From positions 2,242,896 to 2,306,895 of the forward strand of contig JAJEKV010000085.1 in NCBI GenBank assembly GCA_021234155.1: a DNA stretch of 64,000 nt. Reading direction: 5' to 3'. Shown here piece by piece: positions 33,001 to 46,061 of this stretch (positions within the stretch are counted from its first letter, which is position 1; the number at the start of each line of letters is the position of its first letter). The translations under genes and the position numbers were made by a program. The notes beneath the pieces are model-generated. The model had not been told where the DNA came from and ran no database searches. It worked only from the letters and a program-made list of their open reading frames with translations. This DNA comes from Isoetes taiwanensis. Its lineage: Eukaryota > Streptophyta > Lycopodiopsida > Isoetales > Isoetaceae.

Positions 33001-36000
33001 CTGCTCCCGTGGGTGAACCAAGCAACACAGCAACAAATGAAGAAGACGAGATCATAGTAGAGGAGATTGGAGGTCATGAGAATCTAGCTGCCCGTCTTGG
33101 TCTCATGTTGTTTAAGCCTGAAGATGAGACAGTCTACTACTCGCAAACAGATCTACTAGGTTTGCCATGCTACATTCTTCATTCCTGCATTGGATCTAAA
33201 TATTCGGAGGCGAATATAGTCTTTAGTGATCCTCAGGATGCTATAGACGATGAGTTCTTGGGTGTAGGGCAAAAGTATGCTGGTGGGTATCAAAAGCATG
33301 CGTCCGGACGCATGCTGACAGCACTCATATAGCACCCCATATGGCAGCTTGTTTAGGGTGTTACTGGTACTAGCAAATGGTAATTAGGTAATCAATAGAA
33401 ATATGTAACAGCTCCAATGAATGACAAGTGGAATACTATGATAGAATAGTACATCTAGGGTGCTGATCTAAGTGCTGGGGCCGCGTTTTTTTGATACCCA
33501 CCAGCATACTTTTGCCCTGTATCAAAGGTCGGGCTTTCAGTGGGTAACATAATAGATCCAACGGGAAACCAAAATATCAGGTCATGTCATGCTTGTGCTG
33601 AGAGGCCTATAGCTAACAGTCTAGTAACCTGGGAGACCCGTGATGTTTTGCTTCATGATGGTAGGACAGTTTCACAACATTTACAAGCTCGAGCTGCTCT
33701 CGAACAGGATGACTTAGAAGTTGAGTGCTTGGAAGCTGATGTTGAGAAGCAATTCAAGAGGAAAAAGAAATATACATATGTGAAGAGGGTCGGAGGAAAC
33801 CAAAGGGGATAGCAAGGAGGAGAGGATGTGCGCCCAAGTCAATCAAGAGTGCTCTAAAATCAACATGCCGCAAGGACGAATGTGTCAAAAACTGAGCCGA
33901 GCAAGTATATGCCTTAAGAAAAGAATTTTATTCTCAATCAAGCAAAGGCCGTGGATTACGCTTGTTTTTGATGTGTTGAGTGTAACTTATAATCGGGCAA
34001 TGGAGGCGAAAAGTAGTGGTCTCCTCGGAGTGGAGTGTCACATTCGCATGGCGCCGCGGGCTTTAGGAGTTGCTCACCACGCTTTTATAGTTGGAGGAAG
34101 AGGTTCGAAAGTTAGGTGGAAAACGGGCGAGCATGGTAATACAGGCTCTAAGAAGCCTAGATCCGCGGACACTAGCTACGTAAAAGTGTGCTTGATACCT
34201 TCATTAGTGAGAATGCGAGAGCATTCCACATAGAAGCAAAAAAAAAGGATGATATAAGGGAGAATGTTCGAAACTTCCTTCCATTCTTAATAAGAAGAGC
34301 ATACATAAGGAAGTGGGTGCCGTGGTGGAAGAATTGACAGAAACGAGTGTAACCTTGCCCTCTTTTTACAATATTTGGAAGAAGGAGTTTCCGGGGACGC
34401 CGCCATAGCAAAAATACAAAGATTCTCCAAGTGTAACATATATGTAGTCATCAAGCGTAAATTGGAAAGAACAAAAGATACAAGGGAGATGCGAACCTTT
34501 CAATTCAATCTACGGGCACATATGTTGGAACAACGCTCCTGTAGGAGTCAATATTGGCATTGGCGTGCATTATCACATCGTTCGGCAGAAAGTCACCTTT
34601 GCATAATACATGATAAGATGGATCAGGTCAAAACACTCACACCAAGAAGTCACCATCTCGCAAAGTCTGTTTGGAGAGGAGATCGCTTGAAGAGCAGCTT
34701 GACAGGAGCATTGACACATGGTCATGGTGGACGGGCTTATGGCCATTTCTCTCTTGATCTTTGGAAGGATGACTCAAACTTTCATGTTGGATCACTTTCT
34801 AGGATCCTACACTATCTTGAGTTGCCGGAAGAAGACAAGTGTGGTGATCTGTGTGGAAGCAGAACTACAGATTGCAAATTGATGCAAGCCCTAAAAGATA
34901 CTCGACCACTGCAGCATAAGCTAGCACAGACACAAGAGAAGATGCCTTCATCTTCTAGTGCCAACTTAGAAGGCTTCAATCCTCTTCCTCGAAATCTCTA
35001 CTTACAGTTGGATAATGCATCTGGTCAAAATAAAAATAGATATGTGTTCTCCTACCTCTCTTATTTGACATGGCTTAAGGTATTCGATGAGATTCAGGTT
35101 GGCTTCATGATGGTTGGGCATACTCATGACGATATTGATGCATTGTTTGGGAACTTTTCGACGTTAATGAGTTCATCGGATGCTCTAACTTTGCCCTCGA
35201 GTTGCTTTACTTGTTTAGCAAGTGCAATGCAAAGTCTCCTGCTCCATATTTTGTGGATGAAGTTCCGGATTGAAAGGCTTTGTCAAGGGATATATCCCCG
35301 ATAAAGGCCAACGCCTAACAGCCATACCGACCCATTGCTATTCCGATTTAAAATGGATGGGAAATGGCCCATTATGCAATATAAGATGCGGCCAACCCAT
35401 AAAGAGTGGATTCCGTAAAAAGGAATAAGAATGTGGAAGGAGGATGAAAATGGTGAGCCAACGCTACCAACGGGGGTGCCTAAAAATATCCCTCCAAGGA
35501 AGACATTGAAAGATCTCCCCGGCTCGCGCAGAAAAGATCAGCAAGTACATAGCATTATGGAATTCCTTCGCAAAAATCAAGAAGATAGCGCGGTTTGCAC
35601 GACAAAGACAAAGCAACTATGGATTACTTCGAACGAGATTCTTGTGTGTTTGGAAGATGTATCTCCGGGATCGACCTCAAAATGATAACTTTTGGTTGCG
35701 CATAAGGCAAGAACCTCTACAAGTGCATTTACTCCGTAGGTCGATGAAGCCACTGCTTGTAAGACCTTTGCCTACGACAGGGCTGCCAGATGGGCGCTCG
35801 TTGCCTATGGATGAGTTCGATCCTCATGCACATGTTACTTAAAGGTATATTTGTTTTAGTCCGACCTGAAGACAATGAAACTCCAACGTGGTTGGGCTTT
35901 ACAGAAGAAGATGCCATCCTAGATCCAGAGTCTACCAATTATGGTCACATTTATGTATCATGGTGGATGCCTCGTTGGTCGTGACTATACAGTTGCTTAA

Positions 36001-36160
36001 CTAAACGCTACATCCCAATCCATCATCAGATCCATCAAGGTATGAGAAGTTAGATGTCATATATTATGCATGGGATGCAAATGGCAAAAGTCCAAGACTC
36101 TTCGTGATTCCAAAATACATTGTTGACATGTGGGGACATAGCATTAGTTAAAAGCTCTCA
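33000..36160 (+). pseudogene. DUF7869-type protein gene, broken
   Basis: Segments in several + frames form one recognisable protein. 33009-33265 gives an acidic N-terminus. 33540-34233 includes CHACAERPIANSLVTWETRDV. 34375-35304 holds the family core: MDQVKTLTPRSHHL, LTGALTHGHGGRAYGHFSLD, LPRNLYLQLDNASGQNKNRY (near 34987) and GFMMVGHTHDDIDALFG (near 35104). 35858-35984 reads FVLVRPEDNETPTWLGFTEE and 36030-36150 reads YYAWDANGKSPRLFVIPKYI. The QxDNxxxxNKNR and VGHTHxDIDxxF signatures are those of the family I know as DUF7869, a name recalled from memory. Members are widespread in eukaryotes, often near mobile DNA, with no established function. It is divergent from the ParB/methylase-like gene, about 3.6 kb away. 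A small TIR insertion (33266-33518) and many shifts interrupt it. Confidence 0.65.
33266..33518. mobile_element. 253-bp MITE-like element with 30-bp terminal inverted repeats
   Basis: AGGGCAAAAGTATGCTGG opens a 30-bp repeat at 33266-33295 that recurs inverted and exact at 33489-33518. Subterminal CAGCACT...AGCACCC repeats are also inverted. A perfect 20-bp palindrome GCATGCGTCCGGACGCATGC directly follows the left repeat. The AGGGC ends recall hAT elements, but no 8-bp duplication is visible, so the superfamily is open. Confidence 0.7.
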
Positions 36161-36698
36161 ATCTCACCATGTTCTCGATAATTATGTATGTAATTTCTTT
36201 TGCTATAATACTTAAGCATTTTGGACAATTAATACATTGTCGATACATCAATTAGCTTTCATTATGCTTATACTAACATCCTTACATCTTTTATAATAGG
36301 TGTTTAATACACATCATTACATCTGATGCACACATTATTGATGGCATACATATAATTTAGATGCACATATTATTGATGGCATTATAGTCGATGATTCACT
36401 CATCTTCAATCCCTCGCTAACGGATCGATTCAGCTCATAGGCACGACGCTCGGAGAAGCCAAAGAAGATGGATCACAACACGAGTAAGGCCGTGGCAATG
36501 ACACTCGTGACCATCAGCTTTTGGATTGCAAGTAGGATCCAAATTTTAACTGCTTTTATGTATGCACCAACAATATCATTGTAGCTCATGGAGCAAAGAA
36601 TGGTCTCAAACCGATCTTCATACTCATAGATATTATAAGCCATGGGAGATGAATGACTTCTACCAATCGAATGGAGCTGCTTTTATAGTCGCTGTAGA

Positions 36699-37390
36699 AT
36701 TATTGGTATAATACTTCAGCATTATTGGTATTATACGTGAGCATTATTGGTATTATACCTCAGCATTATTGGTATTATACTTCAACATTATTGGTATTAT
36801 ACTTCAACATTATTGATTCAGAGCTATAAATTCTTTTTACCTTGCTTTCACTTCTCACTTTTCACCTTGCTACTTGATCTTGATCCTTGCTTCTTGCTCC
36901 TTCATCTTCCTTGTTCCTTGATCTTCTTGCTACTTGATCTTCCTTGTTCCATGATCTTCTTGCTACTTGATCTTCTTCTTTGCTACTGTTGGATCTTGAT
37001 CCTTGTTCGAATCCTTGCTACTTCATTCCCCCGTGCTCCTTGCTACTTGATCTTGTTCCTTGCTCTTGATCTTGCTACTTGATCTTGTTCCTTGCTACTT
37101 GATCTTGATCCTTGCTTCTTGCTCCTTGATCTTCCTTGTTCCTTGATCTTCTTTGCTACTTGATCTTGTTCCCTTGCTCTTGATCTTGCTACTTGATCTT
37201 GTTCCTTGCTACTTGATCTTGATCCTTGCTTCTTGCTCCTTGATCTTCCTTGTTCCTTGATCTTCTTGCTACTTGATCTTCCTTGTTCATTGCATCTTGC
37301 TACTTGATCTTGATCCTTGTTCCTTGCTACTTCATTCCCGCAAGCTTCTTGCTACTTGATCTTGTTGCTTGCTCTTGAACTTGCTACTTG
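36699..37390 (+). repeat. Two minisatellites (22 bp; CTTGATCTTGCTACTTGATC type)
   Basis: 36699-36808: five copies of ATTATTGGTATTATACTTCA-like 22-bp units. 36840-37390: a long array of CTTGCTACTTGATCTTG and CTTGATCCTTGCTTC variants, with a higher-order unit of roughly 110 bp recurring at about 37095 and 37205. Open frames here are compositional. 36160-36698 shows nothing else. Confidence 0.85.
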
Positions 37391-37970
37391 CTCGCCCTCC
37401 GTTCCTTGTTCGCCTTCTGGGTGATCCTTGCTTGCTTTTTGCAAATGATTGGACCCAATCCTCCATGGGCTACCTGTAAGGCCTTCTCCAAGCATGCCCC
37501 TGCATTCAGGCAGCCTAGAATGGATGAGCTATGGGACCATTTCTTGGAGTGGAGGTTGCGCCACAGTCCCACCAAGGAGCTTACAATGGAGTTGATCAAC
37601 TTCATTCTGAGCGATTTGATTGTGTTCATGATCCACCTGATGGAAATTAATCCATCCGAATGTTATAGGAGACTTGCAAATGAGGGGAATTCTTGAACCC
37701 CTCTTTATCCGACGAGATGCTACAAAGAATTGAGGCCTCTTTTCGTATGGGATATTTAGCACACTCTCCTGGATGCATACATATCGTAGTTCATTCATGA
37801 AATTTCTAAGGGACAGATGTATGGCCTTATTAGGGTGTACTACAACGAAAGTACAACGGTTTTGTGGAGTTGGGTCCGCTTCTTCCGTGGAGTGTCATCC
37901 CGTGGAATTACTTTTTCTAATGACTAGGTACCCCATATGGTGGGAAGAATCAGGGTCGGGAGGAGCATGA
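37388..37970 (+). other. Unrecognised coding-like remnant
   Basis: A frame at 37388-37696 reads MDELWDHFLEWRLRHSP and ELTMELINFILSDLIVFMIH. After a shift, 37770-37970 reads MHTYRSSFMKFLRDRCMALL. Composition and hydrophobic pattern look like protein, but I do not recognise a family. It is bordered by the minisatellite and the gypsy leader. Confidence 0.3.
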
Positions 37971-38807
37971 GCTCTTGACTCCTAACCCGTGATGCATGGG
38001 TTAGACCTCGCAGCAAAGGGAAAGGGGAAGGGAAGGGGTTAGGAACCCGGGGAAGGTTACTAGGGACATACATAGTTCATACTTCGGTCTCTATTGTGTT
38101 TGGAAGTTGGTATATGATACCGCGGTTATTATGTTCTCTAAATATTCATGTATGTATGATACACGGTATCAAGTAGTCCCTGGCCTCCCGGCACAGACTA
38201 TTCATGCATACATGCACTGTGTCAAGCTCAAGGATCCTCTTTGCTACCCGGGTCGGCCATCAAAGGCTCTGCCAAGACCAGGCACCAGACCACGCAGCCA
38301 AAAGCCCGTGGGTCATTAACAAGAGGCGCCGCCGCACAAGTGACGGCCCGGCCACCGCCTCGCCAAGCCGTTGTCGGGTGATTCTAGGCACTTCAAGAGG
38401 CACCGCCAACATTCCTCAGAAATCAGGCCTCCTTCCAAGAGTCCAAGCACCGAGATCGCCGAGTGTCTATATTGGGCCCAAGGCCGCTGTACTATATATA
38501 TGAGTAGAGCTAGCACATGAGTTTTTAGATGAGTTTTGAGTCTTGTCTCCTTTCTTTTCTATCATTAGAGCTCATGTATTTTCATCATTGATATCAAGGA
38601 AGCTTATCATCTTTTCTCTCATTTGTTCTTTCTTCTTCTTCTTCTCTTCTTGCAAATCCAACTCTAACTCAACCTCAATATCCTCACTATACCGCTTCCC
38701 GGCCCAGCCAAGCACTTTCACATCTACCTTTCGGGACTCGAAACCGACTTATCCCACCTTTGGCAACACGAAAAGGCAAACCGTTAGGACCAAAGTGCTC
38801 AGCCCAC
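37971..38807 (+). other. Probable 5' LTR/leader of the following gypsy element
   Basis: 38160-38560 has LTR-like features: a TATA-like CTATATATATGAG at 38492-38504 and a T-rich stretch after it. TGATATCAAGGAAGC near 38588 is a weak PBS candidate. LTR ends were not identified with confidence. 37971-38160 is undefined. Confidence 0.35.
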
Positions 38808-41800
38808 ATGGAAGAATTTGAGGCTCTAGCTGTCCTAAATGGTCAAATGCGCAACCTCAACTGAAATTCCACATCTTTTTCCACCACCCCCGCGGGGCCT
38901 TTCTCATCAATGGCTCATGTCCAACAAAAGCCATTGGAAACAAGACTGGTCCAAAATGCGAATCGCTTTTGCCTCTATTATGGCACCACGGATGATGATC
39001 AACTTCATCTCAAGCAACTCAATGAACTTCAACAAGAGCCCACTTGAGTCCGCCCCGGATTTTATGGATCGACTTCACATTCGCTAAGTAAGCTCAAGGA
39101 GTACCCCACACACAGCCAGATTTTGGTCTGGTTTCTCCAAGGACTTCCTCCCCCGCTATTCGACTTCATGATCAATACCGCGGCCCAAAGACTTTGAGCA
39201 GGCTATCGACCTTTGTCAATCACTCACAATGTTTCTCCCGGTATGGGCTCTTCAAGAGCTCCCGCTCATTCCACTCGGCCATGGTTCCACAAACGGGCCG
39301 TTCAAAATTTCAACACGCTAATCCACAAATAAGTACCAAATCTGGTGCCATATTTGCAAATACCAAGGCCATTTGGCCAATGAGTGCAACTCCACCAATG
39401 GCCCGCCTCATTGCAAGCGATGCAACATGTGCAATCATGCCACTAAGAGTGCACTCGCACTCATCCCACACCGCTCCGCAACAAAATGGTTTATCAAGTG
39501 CAAACTACACCTCAAAGAATAATCGCGACTATCGCCAGCCACCACTTCAAAAGTGCCCACGAACTCTATCAAAGAATGGAGCAAACCACGGGATCCAAAC
39601 CAACGCCCTCCTTTTGATCCTTCTAAAGCTCGTTATCACACATCCAAGAATGGGGTCATACCACCACCACGGCGGTCCTCAACTTCCACAAGTTCGTGCA
39701 TGTTTCGGCACAAATCGTACCACATCGGTCCGCCACGGGCTTACCAACTCGGCTTGCTAATGGCAAACAAGGCCCGAGACCGTTCTTAAGAAGCCACCAA
39801 GAGCGCCAAGAATCACGCTTATCAACCAGCTCCAAAGAAATCAACCTCACTGGATCAACAAGCCCAAGAGGAAATTTTTCGTGCACTTAATCCTCCAAAT
39901 TCAGCCTGGCCAAATTGGGTTGGTTTAGTTTCCCGCACACCAAGGCCTCACGCCCTTGACCATTATTCAATGGCATGCAACCCGCCTTTGCAGCTGACAC
40001 CATTCCTCATGAGGACGAAAAAAGGTTCACTTTGCACCTGACTTGAGAAGCTCATGCCACATGTCATGCCCAAAGTTCGACAAAGCATTTTAAACCTCAT
40101 GCAAGCTGCCAAGGCCGCACCTTGGCAAATGTTCATGCCACCACTAGAGCTCAACAAAGACAAGATACCCCTTCAACATCTCAACCTCCACGCCTCGACG
40201 TATCCCAATATAGCCGGGCCGAGGTTGACTTACTCAAAGAAGTTGCTGCTTCCCCGCGACTCCCCGCACTGCTGGAACCAAGCAGACTTTTTCTCATGTG
40301 CCTCTCGAACTCCAAGAGGAGCTAGCCAAGATCAAAAATTCCTTTAAGCTTGGCCACCATTTTGAAACTCGGCCCGCCTCAAGGACTGTTACCACTCCCA
40401 ACCGCTTTAGTTGGGGCTGTGGTTACCTCTACACCCACGGTCCATGCCACGGTGGGTAATCAAGAAGTCAACCATGTTCAAATAGATGGAGGTAGCGCAG
40501 CCAATCTCATCACTGGATAAACTCCGCAAACAAATGGGCATCACACAACTCTTTTCGTGTCCCATATGACATCAAATTGGCTAATGGCCATATCACGCGA
40601 CCTCAAGGCCACACCTATTCTTCACATCAACATTGGTGATCTCCGCTTCCCCATGGAATTTGGAGTTTGGAAAGTCGGGCGAAGATCCGTGTGACTATGA
40701 AATGCTGGTCGGGCTGACCTTTTCTCCGCCAGCAAAGAGTATCCATTATCGGGCCACGGACCGCTTAGTCATCACCGATGGTCATCTCAATGCCACCATG
40801 GACTTGCAAACGAGGTGATCATTTCGCTGGACAATGCGGAACCCTCTCTCGCATTACGCATTCAAGAAGCTCGTAATATTTATCAAGTTCGTGCTCCACC
40901 GCGAAGCGCCCGGCTATCCTACCCGAATATGCCGATCCTTGGGGAGAAATGACTTTGATCAGAACCAGGACTGTGGCTGCTTTGTTTGACCCCTAACGCC
41001 TCTGTAATCGAATCCAACGCTGATCACTTTTCGTGATGCCGCACCTCCCCGCAACTCCTTGATGTACACGCTTGCCATGAAGCAACCTCTCGCTTGGATG
41101 AAACCGAAAGCAACCCCTCTTTTTTCACTAAAGTGCCACGATCCGTTATGCTCAACCTCCCCGCACACATTGTCCAGATAATTGAAGTCATACCCTATAT
41201 TCGTCCTCAAGTCGAAATTGTGGACGCCGGCAAGAATAATCAACTGCCCCGATTACGCCAATTTTCCTAGCCCTTATCGTGAATAAAAATACAAGCTATT
41301 CAAAAAATTCAAACACATTTTCGCGAGTTACAAAGATCTTCGGGAATCAACAAAAGCTTGGGGAACTCACCATTCCTACCAAATCTGATGCACGCACTGC
41401 TGTAGCAACGACAGCACCGCTCAACCCTAATTACCGCGGATCGCTGCCAAGGCGAAATTGACAAACTCCTTGCTGCAGGTTTGATCTATGAGGTCAAACA
41501 TTCTGAATGGGTGAGCCCCATCGCCATTGCCCTTAAACACAATGGTAAGATCCGGCGTCCTGTGGACTATCTGAACTCAATCAGGCCACGGAGCGTGATC
41601 ATTTTCCACTTCCCTTCACGCACTGTGCCCGAAGAGGTGGCCGGACATGAGATGTACTCCTTTATGGATGGTTTTTCCGCTACAATCAGATCTCAATCAA
41701 AGAATCTGATCAACTCAAGACTACCTTCACCACCCCGTAAGGCACTTTTGCCTATAAGGTGGTTCCTTTTGGACTATCAAACTCTCCATCAACGCTTCAA

Positions 41801-43797
41801 CGATCATGCTCTCGCTTTTCATGATTTCATGAAGGAAAATCCCTTCTTGCAAATTTTTCAAGATGACTTCTCTCTACGCCTCCATGGCTGACCATTTGGA
41901 TAAATTGGAACTCGCCTTCCAAAAATGTGATGAGTCCGCATTAGTCTCAACTCGAAATGCACCTTTAAGGCCACCTCCTGTTCCTCATAGGGCCATGTTG
42001 TCGCCAGAAAGCGTATCACCACGATCCCCGCCAAAATCGCTTGTGTGCTCAAGGCTCAAGCACCAGCCAATATCAAGGAGACACGCTTTTCCGGTAAGGT
42101 CAATTATTACTCCACCTTCATACCGACTAGCAGCTATTGCAGATCCCATTCATAAACTCACGGGTGACGAATCTACCGGGCTTGAATTCCTGCGGATGTC
42201 GCTTTCCAAAAGTCAAGCTTTTGCTTACTCAGCACCGGGTTCTTGTTCCTCCTCAATGGGACAAGCCCTTTCACGCTCATGTCGATGTCTCGCCGCTTTG
42301 CTATTACGCCGTTTCTTTCAAGCATATGATGCGCATTAATCGACAAAACCAAATCGCTACGCCAGCCGAAAACTCAATTTTGCCTGAGCGCAACTATTCT
42401 CGCCACCTGAGCGTGAAGCTTTGGGTCTCATTTTCTGGTCCAACGCCTTCCGCCATTACCTTTTGGCAAATAAATCAAGTTCTTTGTGGACCACCAAGCA
42501 CTCCTATATTTAATCAACAAGTCCACGCCCACGGGCCGCATTGCTCGTTGGGTCCTTCTTGTCCAAGAATTTGCTCCTTTGAAATCGCTCATAAGGCCGA
42601 CAAAATCTCATGTCGTTCGGATTATCTTTTCACGATCCACACGATGATCCTCCCACCGAGTCTCGTGACGCCTTTCCCCGGGATGCTCAGCTTTTTTCGT
42701 CCACGGCAACACCACATTGGTTCCATGATTTTCAGCAAGATCTCCTTACAGTGCTCTTCCACCGTAAGACGAGACGCCTTCCCCGCCAAGCGACAATCCC
42801 ATCGCCATCAATTTCTCCGAGAGGTCCGCGGACTACACCATGGTTGCGTGACATCTCTACAAAAGGGTAAGGACACCATCCTTCGACGCCGGTTCTACCT
42901 CATGAAGTTCCGTGATATTGTTCGAAAGCTCATCAAGGACTCTGGTGGTGGTCATTTTCATGGTGACACCCACAAAGACGCAAAAATCCTTCTCAAGGGT
43001 ATTATTGGCCCACGCTTCTTCAAAGATGCTCACGCCCACGCCAAGACGCGTGACGCTTGCCGGGTGGGACGCGACGCCCGCGTGACGCTTCTTCCCTTGA
43101 CGCCGGCCACGCCCACTTCCCTTCAAAGAAATGGGGAATGGACTTTGTGGGACCCATAGATCCTCCCGCTACGGCACACCCGCGTCTCGACATACATTCC
43201 CGGTTCTCACCGACCACGCACCAAATGGGCGGAAGCTTGTGCACTTCCGCATAACACCGCCGCTAGCACAGCCTAGGGTCCTCTATCAACAAATTATCAC
43301 ACGATTCGGCTGCCCCACGGAGCTGGTCGGACGTGGTGTCCATTTCATCAATCATACTATCAAGGAGCCGACGGATTATCTCCCCGATACATCATCACAA
43401 GAGCACACCTACTATCCTCAAGGTAATGGTTTGGGCGTAGCACCAACAAAACTCGGGTCACCATTCTCAAGAAAATTTGTGACGCTTCCCGCATTGCATT
43501 GGCGTACAAAACTTCCTACCGTTCTTTGGGCCTACAATACTTGTTTCAAAATTGCTACCGGCCACACTTTTTTAAATTGGTTTATGGTCAGGAAGCTCTC
43601 ATGCCGTTTGAATACATCCTTCCAACACTCCGGTTTCAACTGGCTACTGCTCTGATAAGGCCATTGACACAATTGTTGACCAACAAGACGATCCTAGAGA
43701 AGATTCTGAAAATGAGCCATCCGACTATGCCACCACTACAAACGACGCTGAAAGCTCGCAGCCTAAAAATGAGAAGTCCTTGATCGAAGATAAAAAG
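38808..43797 (+). pseudogene. Ty3/gypsy gag-pol, many frame breaks
   Basis: Order on +: gag from the ATG at 38808 (MEEFEALAVLNGQMRNLN). A double zinc knuckle at about 39340-39430 starts CHICKYQGHLANEC. An aspartic protease follows with IDGGSAANLI (near 40485). The RT has GLIYEVKHSEWVSPIAIALK (41478), EVAGHEMYSFMDGFS (41635) and FHDFMKENPFLQIFQDDFS (41818). The RNase H has VLVPPQWDKPFHAHVDVSP (42230). The integrase spans 42900-43800: GGHFHGD zinc part, KWGMDFVGPIDPPA (43128) and the C-terminal FKLVYGQEALMPFEYI (43570). This is the gag-PR-RT-RH-INT order of Metaviridae-type elements. Frames change every 100-300 bases, mostly by one base. DGGS replaces the usual DTG/DSG of the protease, as in some plant gypsy groups. 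Confidence 0.85.
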
Positions 43798-44436
43798 TAA
43801 GGTCAGGGACCTTCAAGACTTATTTAAAGGTTCAATGTTTTCATATTAATGTGTGTTTTATATTGAAAAAGCCAAAAAAATTATAAAAGTGAAAAATAAA
43901 AAAAAGGGCAAATGGGAATTGATTTTCCGTGAGACAATAGTGAAGAGTTTTTGCAAAGGCTTTGGCAAGAAGCTCGATGGAGGTTAATGCTGCTACGTGG
44001 AGGCAGTTGCAAGGAAAAGCGGTGGTGTTCCATGGTCTTGGGAAAGTTCTAGAAGTTTTCGGAGCGGTTCCAGCATCGTGGGAGCAGTTTGGGAACGGAT
44101 TTTGCACCAGGGTTGTGACCTATTTAAGGTCTGAATATGTATGTAAAAGGGAGCTTGTGAGAGAGGATTATATGCTGTTGTATTACCTTGTCTATTGTTG
44201 AATGGAAATCATGCTCATTTGCCCAATTGTGCCTCGATGTTTGCATTATTCCTTGCAATTTTGGTGTTTGTAAGCATGACTTTCACATCACAAGCTATGA
44301 TGAAATGGTTGTGAGCTGTTTATACTAAGCATAACTCAGATCCTTACATCCATACATGTTATATTTGCATGCATTTCAGAATTGAGCTATGATGGATATA
44401 TTAACAATGGAAGATGTGGAGGCTATCTTTGAGAGT
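43798..44436 (+). repeat. LTR-like sequence, left part, interrupted by the nested element
   Basis: AT-rich DNA after the integrase stop. It contains a purine-rich AAAAAAAAGGGCAAATGGG (43899-43918) that could be a polypurine tract, then a TATTTAAGG box-like segment near 44120. At 44436 it is interrupted and resumes at 57491. The joined segment runs up to a PBS-like sequence at 57579, so it is probably an LTR. Confidence 0.5.
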
Positions 44437-46049
44437 TGTGACGCTCCCGGAATATATACGACCCTCGGACGTATACATACGGGGACTTTCCCCCCCCATG
44501 GCGACCATCTCACCATGAGCAGGGCCCTCCGTCTATTTCGGGCCATCTATGAAATGTGGCCCGAAGAAGGACACGGAGGGGTCATTCGGCCCACGCCTTC
44601 AATGGGACTCCTACGTCGCGGAAGCATGAATCCAAGGGTTAGCACACAAAGATGAATATATATAAATAACCACCACGGAAGGGTGGCGATCCATCCAAAA
44701 TACCAACGCATAGATCATGCATCTAATCCTAAGAAAACACCCAAACCCCGTGTTCTACCCCTGCTCGCCTCCGTGGGGATCGACCGACGGCCGGCCTCAA
44801 GAGATCACAGATCGAAGTCTTGGCATGGCGCTATCGGCATAGAACATTGGCTAGGGTTGTCCACTCCATCCGCTCTCCCCAGGCACACTTTGGTGATGGG
44901 TCAATTCATGCTATGGCTTTGCTATAGCCTTCCCGAGACGCAAACTCGTGGCATCACCCTCCGAGCCTACTCCGTGTTCATGACGCCTGTCCGATGAGGC
45001 AGGGCCGGGAAGCGCCCCTTCCGTAATCACAAAGGGTTCCATGGGTGAGCTAGAGAATACGCGTCGCATCACACCCCTCGCATCCGCATCTCGAATTTAC
45101 TCACCCTAAATCTACTCAAAGTGCAAGGTGCTCCATACGGATTACACCTTCCCACCCGTGGAGTGTCGTAACTCCATACCGGCCCTCTACGCGGACCGCC
45201 ATCGCCCTAGCCCACTCAGGAGTCTCGTGAGCCTTGTATGCTCATGCAAGACCCCACCCCTCATGTCACCACACTGTTCCTTTGTCCGGGTGCTAAGCCG
45301 CACCATAGCATCTAGGACCCGGGGGTTCTTGTGCACAGCCGCATCTAATGGGACTTTACAGTATGCCATCTAGGAGCATACTACTTTACACCTGCCTCGA
45401 GGCCTCTACCCCCGCAACCCGCTTCGTGAGTCGATCAAACAAAGAACCAACAATCCATCCTTTCGTGAGTAAGAACCGTAATTGAATATAAAGAGAACTT
45501 GTTTGTACAATCAAGGGTTAGTTTCTATGATTGAATTACAAAGAGAACGTAGAAAAGACGGACACAACCAAGTGTTAACTAGAATTCACATAGCCACCTA
45601 CCTGAATTCGGGCCGACTCATTCCCATGGGGCTTCCATCTCCTCGGGCGGTTGAAGATTCACCGCGGGCTTCACAGGGACGACCGGTATGGTGGTTCTCT
45701 CCAGTGGTTGATGGCTCCAGCCCCGGCCTTCCTTGGTCGACATCTTTAGGAGTCAATCCCAGTGGATAGGGGTCAAGTTGGCATCCAAACTTGGCAACCC
45801 CCCATGCTGCCCAATCGACAAAGGGGGCAGGTGGCTTCCTAATTGGTAATTATCCTAATTTCCTAGGTTATAGGTTATTATTATTAATGTGTTAAATTAG
45901 CATAGCTAATTTAATCCTTTGTAAGGTAACCCCTAGGTTGCAATTAAGTTCCCATACCCCCATGGTAGTGTACCTTTAGGGAGTGACGCGGCTTGTATTT
46001 GTAATGCGTCCCGTGATAGTAGACCGTGATAAATACGCGGAACGCCACA
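44437..46049 (-). repeat. 3' LTR of the 13 kb gypsy element
   Basis: In + orientation it starts TGTGACGCTCCCGG and ends AACGCCACA, so on the coding strand it begins TGTGGCGTT. It matches 55871-57490 along its whole length, e.g. TATAGGTTATTATTATTAAT and GTTTGTACAATCAAGGGTTA. ORFs within it are not genes. Confidence 0.92.
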
Positions 46050-46061
46050 TTCTCCCCTCCT
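46050..46061 (-). other. Polypurine tract
   Basis: The minus strand reads AGGAGGGGAGAA directly before the LTR start TGTGG. This is the plus-strand priming site expected in every LTR retrotransposon. Confidence 0.9.

Noticed and set aside
33266..33518. Firm hAT assignment for the MITE
   Set aside because: The ends resemble hAT but no 8-bp target-site duplication is visible, so only a TIR element is claimed.
44389..45769. Several + strand ORFs of 60-100 codons, repeated at 56111-57246
   Set aside because: They lie inside the two LTRs of one gypsy element, differ in frame between copies and match no protein.
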